DNA from: Solirubrobacterales bacterium
GTDB taxonomy: Bacteria > Actinomycetota > Thermoleophilia > Solirubrobacterales > Solirubrobacteraceae
Reading direction: 5' to 3'
Length of the DNA: 56,428 bases
Assembly (NCBI GenBank): GCA_019240115.1
Contig: JAFAYV010000042.1
Span: 1-56,428 of the forward strand
The notes under the pieces are model-generated. The model did not search any database. It was not told where the DNA came from and saw nothing but the letters and a program-made list of their open reading frames with translations. This document shows, in pieces, positions 50,991 to 56,428 of the stretch; within the stretch, counting starts at the first letter, position 1; the number at the start of each line of letters is the position of its first letter. Made by a program: the position numbers and the translations under genes.

Positions 50991-51946
50991 ACCGTCACCA
51001 GCGCCTTGATGAAGCCGGCGGGCCGCTCGCGCATCGCCGTGAACGCCTCGCCCAACCCCGAGAGCGAGTAGCGGTCGGTGTACAGCGGACGCGGGTCCAG
51101 CCGTCCGGAGGCGATGGCGTCGACGGCCCCGCGGATGCCGTCGAGATAGACGGAGCGGTCGCGCTCGTGGGCGTTGATGATGTCAAGCCCCCGCCAGTTC
51201 CAGCTCTGCATGTCGACCGTCCGCGGCCCGTCCTGGTGATAGCCGGCGATCACCAGCCGTCCGCGGACGCGGACCAGGTCGCCCGCGAGGTCCAGCGTGT
51301 CCTGCCTGCCGGCGGCCTCGATCGCGAGATCGCAGCCCTGGCCCGCGGTGAGCTGCGCGAGGCGCTCGCGGTCCTCGGGCGCGAGCGTGATCTCGGCCCC
51401 CATCGCGGCGGCGGCGCGCCGAGCCGTCGCGCGCCGCGACACCGCGATCACCCGCGCGCCCGCAGAGGCGGCCAGCCCGATCAGAAGACAGCCGAGAAAG
51501 CCGGCGCCGATCACCGCCACGGTGTCGCGGGCTCCGACCTGCGCCCGGTGAAACGCGTTGACCGCACACCCGAGCGGCTCCCCGGGGAACGGCTGATCGT
51601 CGAGCAGTGCCGGCAGCACGACGAGACGATCCGCGTCCACCACCTCGTACTCGCTGTAGGAGTGATAGCCGAGGATGGCGACGCGGGCGCCGATCGACGG
51701 CTGCTCGACGTCGGCGCCCACGGCGTCGATGCGACCCCATCCCTCGTGACCCGGCGCGCCCGCGGGCCGCGGATAGTCAAACCAGGACCGGCCCTCCCAG
51801 ACCGGGAGGTCGGAGCCGCACACCCCGCACCCCTCGAGCGCGACGCGGACCTCGCCGCGCCCGGGCGCCGGCCGGGGAACCTGGCCGATCCGCATCTCGC
51901 CGCCGCCCACCACGACCGCCGCGCGCATCGTGCGGTCGGTCGTCAT
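50987..51946 (-). CDS. Medium-chain (zinc-type) alcohol dehydrogenase without the structural-zinc lobe
   Basis: 319 residues from ATG 51946. The catalytic zinc ligands fit Cys in EGCGVCGSDLPVWEG, His-Glu in PGHEGWGRID and a later Cys in GEPLGCAVNAF. The four-cysteine structural-zinc loop normally found after the ARVAIL strand is missing, and the protein is about 30 residues shorter than usual. The coenzyme fold is DTVAVIGAGFLGCLLIGLAA. It may oxidise a hydroxyl on a sugar nucleotide, acting before the Gfo/Idh enzyme. ATGA overlap with both neighbours. Confidence 0.88.
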   Translation of the reverse strand: MTTDRTMRAAVVVGGGEMRIGQVPRPAPGRGEVRVALEGCGVCGSDLPVWEGRSWFDYPRPAGAPGHEGWGRIDAVGADVEQPSIGARVAILGYHSYSEYEVVDADRLVVLPALLDDQPFPGEPLGCAVNAFHRAQVGARDTVAVIGAGFLGCLLIGLAASAGARVIAVSRRATARRAAAAMGAEITLAPEDRERLAQLTAGQGCDLAIEAAGRQDTLDLAGDLVRVRGRLVIAGYHQDGPRTVDMQSWNWRGLDIINAHERDRSVYLDGIRGAVDAIASGRLDPRPLYTDRYSLSGLGEAFTAMRERPAGFIKALVTV

Positions 51947-52977
51947 GAGGTGATCGCCAGCGAGCTGCGTTCGTCGATCAGCCAGGCGTGCAGGACGTCC
52001 AGCCCGATTCGCGGATCGGTTCGCGCGGTCCAGCCGGTGGCTCGCGAGAACGCCGAGGTGTCCGAGACGTAGTAGCGCTGATCGCCCGCGCGCCACGGCG
52101 CGCGAACGACGCGCGGCGGCCCGCACAGCTCGCCGATCATGTCGAGCAGCTCGAGCAGGCTGACCGCGTTCGCCGGCCCACCGCCGATGTTGAAGGCGCG
52201 GCCGCTCAGCCGACGCGAACCCTTCGCGGCGAGCACGAGCGCGTCGACCAGATCGTCGATGAACAGGACGTCCCGGACCTGCTTGCCGGATCCGTAGATC
52301 GTGATCGGCCGGTCCTGCAGCGCGCTGATGAGGAAGTGCGCGACCCACCCCTGATCCTCGGTGCCGAACTGGTGGGGGCCGTAGATGCAGCTCATGCGAA
52401 AGACGACCGTCGGCACGCCATAGCTCGACGCCCAGTCGACGACGTACTGGTCGGCCGCGCCCTTCGAGCAGCCGTACGGCGTGCAGAAGCGCAACGGTCG
52501 CGTCTCGTCGATCCCACCCGTCCTGATGTCGGGCTCCCGCGGGTCATAGCGGCGACCGCGCTCGTCGAGAGCGAGCTCGGGCAAGGCGCCGTAGACCTTG
52601 TTCGTGGAGGTGAACACGATCGACGGCGGATGCGCGCGCCCCCGGCAGGCGTCGAGCACGTTCAGCGTTCCCTGCAGGTTGACGCCCGCATCGCACAGCG
52701 GCGCGTCGAAGCTGGTCGTGACGGCGACCTGGGCCGCGAAGTGAAACACGTGGTCGATGCCGCGGATGGCGCGCGCGACGCGCGCGGGCTGGCGCACGTC
52801 GGCGATGACGACCTCGAGCGCGGACCCGTGGGTGGCCTCCAGCCAGCCGAGGTTCGCGGCGACCCCGGTCCGCGACAGATCGTCGAGGACGCGCACCCGC
52901 CATCCGTCGCGCAACAGCCGGTCGGCGGTGTTCGTGCCGACGAAGCCGGCGCCGCCCGTGATGAGCGCGGTGCTCAT
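51943..52977 (-). CDS. NAD-dependent sugar-nucleotide epimerase/dehydratase (CDP-paratose 2-epimerase-like)
   Basis: 344 residues from ATG 52977. The extended SDR fold begins TALITGGAGFVGTNTADRLL. The active site includes VFTSTNKVYGALPE and CTPYGCSKGAADQYV (Tyr-x-x-x-Lys). The STNKVYG wording is characteristic of CDP-paratose/tyvelose 2-epimerases, which invert C2 via an oxidised intermediate. FRMSCIYGPHQFGTEDQGWVAHF follows. The exact nucleotide sugar is not determined. It overlaps both neighbours by 4 bases. Confidence 0.87.
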   Translation of the reverse strand: MSTALITGGAGFVGTNTADRLLRDGWRVRVLDDLSRTGVAANLGWLEATHGSALEVVIADVRQPARVARAIRGIDHVFHFAAQVAVTTSFDAPLCDAGVNLQGTLNVLDACRGRAHPPSIVFTSTNKVYGALPELALDERGRRYDPREPDIRTGGIDETRPLRFCTPYGCSKGAADQYVVDWASSYGVPTVVFRMSCIYGPHQFGTEDQGWVAHFLISALQDRPITIYGSGKQVRDVLFIDDLVDALVLAAKGSRRLSGRAFNIGGGPANAVSLLELLDMIGELCGPPRVVRAPWRAGDQRYYVSDTSAFSRATGWTARTDPRIGLDVLHAWLIDERSSLAITS

Positions 52978-54125
52978 ATCGTCAGCCCGTGGGCCGCCAG
53001 CTCGGCGGCGGCCGCCTCGACGCGATCCTCGGACACCCGCCCCTCCAGCCACCGCGCGAGCTCCAGCATGCCCGCCTCGAGCTCGACGGCGGGCGCGTAG
53101 CCGAGCAGCCGCTGCGCGGCCCCGACGTCGGCGAAGCAGTGACGCACGTCGCCGAAGCGGTACTTGCCGGTGATCACCGGCTCGCAGCCACGGCCGTCCA
53201 GGATCGCCGCCAGCCGGCGCGCGATCTCGGCAACCGTGGTCCGCGAGCCGCTGCCGATGTTGAGCGCCTGGCCGTCAGCCCCGTCGTGCGCGATCGCCAG
53301 CGCGCAGCCATGGGCGACGTCGGCGACGCTGACGAAGTCCCGTCGCTGCTCGCCATCCTCGAAGATGAGCGGCGGCCGGCCGTTGAGCAGGCGCGCGGCG
53401 AAGATCGCCAGGACGCCGGTGTAGGGGTTCGACAGCGCCTGGTCGGGGCCGTAGACGTTGAACAGGCGCAGCGCGACGGTGGGCACGGAGTACGCGGAGC
53501 CGAACAGCAGGCACATCCGCTCCTGATCGAACTTGCCCAGCGCGTACTGCGATGCGAGCGCGGGAGGCTTCCACTCGGCCGTCGGAATCGGCTCAAGCGT
53601 CCGCCCGTCCTCGTCCTGCAGCTCCCAGCGCGCGCCCTCGAGCTGCTCCCGGGACCGCTCGGTCCCGGGGCGGACGCGGCCGCCGACATCGCGGTACAGA
53701 CCCTCGCCGTAGATGCTCATGCTCGAGGCCACGACCAGCTTGCGCGGGGGCCGCTTCATCATCGCCTGCAGCAGCACGCCCGTGCCGTGGGTGTTGGCCG
53801 ACGCGTAGTCGGCCACCTCGTACATGCTCTGGCCCACGCCGACGCGCGCCGCCAGGTGGACGACCACGTCGATTTCGCGAAGCGCCTGGTCGACGGCCTC
53901 GCGGTCGCGCACGTCGCCGACGACGAGCTCGACGTCGTCCTCGAGGTACGCCGGACGGCGACAGCCACCGTGGACCTGCTCGACGAGGCTGTCCAGCGCG
54001 CGGACAACGTTGCCGTCGCGCAGGAGGCGCCGGGCGAGATGGGAGCCGATGAAGCCGGCTCCGCCGGTGATCAAGATCCGTTCGGGCACGTCGGCTCCTG
54101 GGTCGAGGGTGAGTGCTTCAGACAC
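52974..54125 (-). CDS. NAD-dependent epimerase/dehydratase, first gene of the glycan cluster
   Basis: 383 residues from GTG 54125. The NAD fold is RILITGGAGFIGSHLARRLL, followed by VVGDVRDREAVDQAL, VVVHLAARVGVGQSMYEV, the catalytic Ser/Tyr region VASSMSIYGEG and SQYALGKFDQERM, and LRLFNVYGPDQALSNPYTGVLAIFAARLL. This is the GalE/WbpP/RmlB-like extended SDR pattern. An insertion of about 45 residues (REQLEGARWELQDEDGRTLEPIP) separates the Ser and the Tyr. It is likely the promoter-proximal gene; 136 bases separate it from the next gene upstream. Confidence 0.9.
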   Translation of the reverse strand: MSEALTLDPGADVPERILITGGAGFIGSHLARRLLRDGNVVRALDSLVEQVHGGCRRPAYLEDDVELVVGDVRDREAVDQALREIDVVVHLAARVGVGQSMYEVADYASANTHGTGVLLQAMMKRPPRKLVVASSMSIYGEGLYRDVGGRVRPGTERSREQLEGARWELQDEDGRTLEPIPTAEWKPPALASQYALGKFDQERMCLLFGSAYSVPTVALRLFNVYGPDQALSNPYTGVLAIFAARLLNGRPPLIFEDGEQRRDFVSVADVAHGCALAIAHDGADGQALNIGSGSRTTVAEIARRLAAILDGRGCEPVITGKYRFGDVRHCFADVGAAQRLLGYAPAVELEAGMLELARWLEGRVSEDRVEAAAAELAAHGLTI

Positions 54126-54261
54126 TTCATCTTCATCCCTCCTGCTGCGCGTTCCGGCGGGCGGCCAAACATTCGCTGGCCGCGAGCTCGTCAGGCGCCG
54201 CGGTGTACGACCGGTGCTGCGGTGGCGGGCGGCGAGCTCATCGCGTCGCCGCCCACCGCCA

Positions 54262-54531
54262 TCACGTGCCCGGCGGCCGCGTCCCGAACATCAGCGTGCG
54301 GCGCTCGATGTCGTAGTAGACGGGCGTGGCGCGCGCGAACAGCCCCTGGAGCACCTCGGCATCCTCGGCGGTGGCGGTGACCACCTCCTCCCACGCGCCC
54401 TCGTCGAGCACGAGCTGCAGCGTGAACGTGCCCGCCGCCTGCGGCTCGCCCGCGACCCAGCTGAACTGGTAGTGCGAGACCTGACGAACCTTGATCACGT
54501 CGTCGGTGATGTGCTGGGGAACCTGTGGCAT
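54262..54531 (-). CDS. Small protein of unknown function
   Basis: 89 residues from ATG 54531, preceded by AGGAG at good spacing. The sequence alternates beta-like stretches: VIKVRQVSHYQFSWVAGEP, GTFTLQLVLDEGAWEEVVTATAEDAEVL, and PVYYDIERRTLMFGTRPPG. It lacks signal and membrane segments. The good Shine-Dalgarno and balanced composition support a real gene. It is divergent from an SDR gene and upstream of the glycan cluster on the same strand. Confidence 0.75.
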   Translation of the reverse strand: MPQVPQHITDDVIKVRQVSHYQFSWVAGEPQAAGTFTLQLVLDEGAWEEVVTATAEDAEVLQGLFARATPVYYDIERRTLMFGTRPPGT

Positions 54532-54658
54532 GGCTGTCTCCTATTCGCTCGGCCGCGCCTCGCTACCCCCGTCCCGCGCGCGCAAACCGGCGCGCATGCC
54601 TGTGACCCGGTTGCGTCGAGGGGTAGCGCGCTGGCACACCACGACGAAAGGAACGCGC

Positions 54659-55453
54659 ATGGAAACCGACCGAACGCGACCGCTGGCCCTGGTCACCGGA
54701 GCCTCGAGCGGCATCGGGTTCGAGCTCGCGCGGCAGTTCGCCGCCGGGGGCTTCGATCTCGTGATCGCGGCCGAGGACGACGAGCTCACCGCTGCCGCCG
54801 AGCAGCTGCGGCGCGAAGGCGCGCGCGTCGAGGCGGTGCAGGTCGACCTGGCGGCGGCCTCGGGTCCCGATGAGCTCTACCAGCGGGTCCTGGACACCGG
54901 CCAGCTGGACGCGGCCGCGCTCAACGCGGGCATCGGCGCCGGGGGCGCGTTCGCCACTGACACCGAGCTCGACAAGGAGCTGGCGCTCGTCGACCTCAAC
55001 GTGCGCAGCACCGTCCATCTCGCCAAGTACGTCGTCGCCGACATGGTGGGGCGCGGATCGGGCCGGGTGCTCTTCACCTCGTCGATCGCGTCGACGATCC
55101 CCGGAGCCTTCCAGGCGGTGTACAACGCCTCGAAGTCCTTCGTGCAGTCCTTCGCGCTGGCGCTGCGCAACGAGCTGAATGACACCGGGGTGACGGTGAC
55201 GTCACTGATGCCCGGACCGGTGGAGACCGAGTTCTTCGAGCGGGCCGGGATGCAGGACACGAAGATCGGCGCGAGCGAGAAGGACGACCCCGCCGAGGTG
55301 GCCCGGGACGGCTTCGACGCGCTCATGGCCGGAGACGAGCGCGTCGTGTCGCACTCGTGGTCGACCAAGGCGCAGGGCATCGGCAGTCGCGTGCTGCCCG
55401 ACAGCGTCAAGGCCGAGTCGCACCGACGGCAGGCGAAGCCCGGCTCGGCCTGA
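54659..55453 (+). CDS. Short-chain dehydrogenase/reductase (classical SDR)
   Basis: 264 residues from ATG 54659, preceded by AAAGGA. The cofactor motif is LVTGASSGIGFELARQF, with a Glu/Asp-containing VIAAEDDELTAAA. The structural Asn is in AALNAGIGAGG, the catalytic Ser in LFTSSIAST and Tyr-x-x-x-Lys in YNASKSFVQ. PGPVETEFFERAG covers the cofactor loop. Such SDRs reduce carbonyls on varied substrates. A hairpin follows, and the sigma-factor gene comes 123 bases later. Confidence 0.92.
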   Translation: METDRTRPLALVTGASSGIGFELARQFAAGGFDLVIAAEDDELTAAAEQLRREGARVEAVQVDLAAASGPDELYQRVLDTGQLDAAALNAGIGAGGAFATDTELDKELALVDLNVRSTVHLAKYVVADMVGRGSGRVLFTSSIASTIPGAFQAVYNASKSFVQSFALALRNELNDTGVTVTSLMPGPVETEFFERAGMQDTKIGASEKDDPAEVARDGFDALMAGDERVVSHSWSTKAQGIGSRVLPDSVKAESHRRQAKPGSA

Positions 55454-55477
55454 TCGGTCGAGGTTGAGAAGCAACCG

Positions 55478-55503
55478 CAACGCTGCGGAGCGGTGCAGCG
55501 TTG
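55478..55503. promoter_or_regulatory. Inverted repeat between SDR and sigma-factor genes
   Basis: CAACGCTGC (55478-55486) and GCAGCGTTG (55495-55503) are exact inverse complements with an 8-base loop. A smaller GGTTG-AGAAG-CAACC hairpin precedes it (55462-55476). No U-tract follows. It might end the SDR transcript or serve as an operator for the sigma-factor promoter. Confidence 0.45.
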
Positions 55504-55576
55504 GCGTACGTTCTGCGAACCGCGCCGCTCCAGACCCCGGTGGCGCTCCCGAGTCAGCGACGACAGGAGCGATACC

Positions 55577-56359
55577 GTGTCCACCGACCAGGGTCCGCCG
55601 GGACTGCGACCGGCCCGTCCGGAACTGCGCCGGACTCCGACGGAGTCGCTGTGGAGCCTCCGAGAGCACGACCGCGAGGCGGTCGACGACGAGCTCCTGC
55701 GGCGCATGCTGCCGCTCGCCCACAAGCTGGCGGGCCGCTATCGCAACGTCAACGAGCCCTTCGACGATCTCGCCCAGGTGGCCAGCATCGGGCTGCTGCG
55801 CGCGATCGAGCGCTTCGACCCCGGCCACGGCGCCCCCTTCGTGTCCTTTGCCGTCCCGACGATCCTCGGCGAGCTCAAGCGGCACTTTCGCGACACCGGC
55901 TGGACGGCTCACGTCCCGCGCAAGGCCCAGGAGCGGGCCCTGCGCATCGAGCGCGCGGTGACCGCGCTGACCAACGAGCTCGGCCGCGAGCCGCAGGTGG
56001 GCGAACTGGCCGACCACCTCGGGCTTTGCACCGAGGACGTGCTCGAGGGGCTCGACGCTCGGGCCGCTCACTTCGCCGCGTCGTTGGACGCTCCCGCCAA
56101 CCGGATCGAAGGTGACGAGGCGACGCTTCAGGACACGTTCGGTCGCGAGGACGACGGTTACGACCTGGTGGAGCTCGTCTCCGCGCTCGGTGACGGGCTG
56201 CGGCGTCTGCCGTTCGTCGAGCGCCAGGTCGTCGACATGCGCGCTTGCTGCGACATCCGGCAGAGTGAGATCGCCGAGCGCCTCGGTTGCTCGCAGATGC
56301 AGGTGTCGCGCCTGCTCGGCCGAGCCCGCCGGCGCCTCGCCCAGGTCACCGCAGCCTGA
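55577..56359 (+). CDS. RNA polymerase sigma factor, SigB/SigF/SigG family
   Basis: 260 residues from GTG 55577, with AGGAG eight bases upstream. Region 2 covers LRRMLPLAHKLAGRYRNVNEPFDDLAQVASIGLLRAIERFDP and VSFAVPTILGELKRHFRDTGW. Region 3 begins VPRKAQERALRIERAVTALTNELGREPQVGELADHLG. Region 4 ends with LPFVERQVVDMRACCDIRQSEIAERLGCSQMQVSRLLGRARRRL, where the -35 recognition helix sits. The family handles general stress or sporulation-like responses in actinobacteria and is usually held by an anti-sigma factor; none is adjacent in the window. Confidence 0.94.
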   Translation: MSTDQGPPGLRPARPELRRTPTESLWSLREHDREAVDDELLRRMLPLAHKLAGRYRNVNEPFDDLAQVASIGLLRAIERFDPGHGAPFVSFAVPTILGELKRHFRDTGWTAHVPRKAQERALRIERAVTALTNELGREPQVGELADHLGLCTEDVLEGLDARAAHFAASLDAPANRIEGDEATLQDTFGREDDGYDLVELVSALGDGLRRLPFVERQVVDMRACCDIRQSEIAERLGCSQMQVSRLLGRARRRLAQVTAA

Positions 56360-56374
56360 GGTGAGTCGCCGGCC

Positions 56375-56428
56375 TCAGCGCTGCGGCAAGTGTCCGACGA
56401 AGTCGACAACCTCCTCGCCGGCGACGAT
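56375..56428 (-). CDS. C-terminal fragment of an unidentified protein
   Basis: The minus-strand frame entering from the window edge reads IVAGEEVVDFVGHLPQR before a TGA at 56375. It is convergent with the sigma-factor gene, 15 bases from its stop. It is too short to assign; support is limited to an open frame with ordinary composition. Confidence 0.35.
   Translation of the reverse strand: MVAGEEVVDFVGHLPQR

Overview
The window is uniformly high-GC DNA (roughly 70% or more) with frequent GTG starts, many 4-base stop/start overlaps between genes, leaderless-looking or GGAGG-type starts, and gene families typical of soil actinobacteria: LigB-type ATP-dependent ligase, IclR/GntR/TetR regulators, a SigB/F-type sigma factor, a DUF2156 lysyl-phosphatidylglycerol synthase and a separate acyl-CoA mutase subunit. 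It looks like chromosomal DNA of a soil actinobacterium, possibly of the Thermoleophilia/Solirubrobacterales type. That placement is inference. I see no rRNA, tRNA, CRISPR array, IS element or phage.

Layout. (1) 1-4359: the tail of a HicB-like antitoxin, then a GntR regulator followed by a four-gene coupled operon (DUF6282 amidohydrolase-like protein, GalB-type hydratase, RraA-type aldolase, extradiol dioxygenase) that reads as a meta-cleavage route for a carboxylated aromatic. (2) 4395-6562: a MazEF-like toxin-antitoxin pair divergent from a DNA ligase. (3) 7072-11598: a frameshifted Xaa-Pro peptidase, a semialdehyde dehydrogenase, a PLP decarboxylase and HU. (4) 11721-13878: a hydroxyproline-type epimerase and a FAD amino-acid oxidase. 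(5) 14087-18541: an ArsB/SLC13-type transporter with a UspA-like protein, an RDD protein, and an IclR regulator facing a homocysteine methyltransferase across a perfect palindrome. (6) 18575-25344: a SnoaL-flavin monooxygenase fusion, an isobutyryl-CoA-mutase-like subunit, a GAF-GGDEF-EAL protein with a possibly structured leader, and an M20 peptidase.

(7) 25441-32040: an operon of a DUF2156 aminoacyl-lipid synthase, an esterase fused to a DMT-type transporter, a second esterase and a SpeE-like protein, with a truncated third esterase divergent from it. (8) 32055-43387: a zinc-ribbon miniprotein, a NarL/LuxR two-component pair, an unknown protein coupled to ArgG, a glutaryl-CoA-dehydrogenase-like enzyme, MFS transporters, a 3-hydroxyacyl-CoA dehydrogenase, a secreted amidase, and a TetR/MFS pair. 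(9) 43441-54125: a glutamine amidotransferase and a PhyH-like oxygenase, then a nine-gene minus-strand glycan/glycolipid cluster (two sugar-nucleotide SDRs, an alcohol dehydrogenase, a Gfo/Idh oxidoreductase, four glycosyltransferases, a methyltransferase) in which almost every junction overlaps by 4 bases. (10) 54262-56428: a small conserved-looking protein, an SDR, a SigB/F-type sigma factor and a gene fragment.

The most distinctive features are the aromatic-cleavage operon, the synthase/esterase-transporter operon with three esterase paralogues, and a set of short tandem duplications. Two of these duplicate a GTGA stop/start junction; at 46619-46692 the result is a chain of overlapping 12-codon mini-ORFs between two glycosyltransferase genes. 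All functions are read from sequence motifs; no database search was possible.
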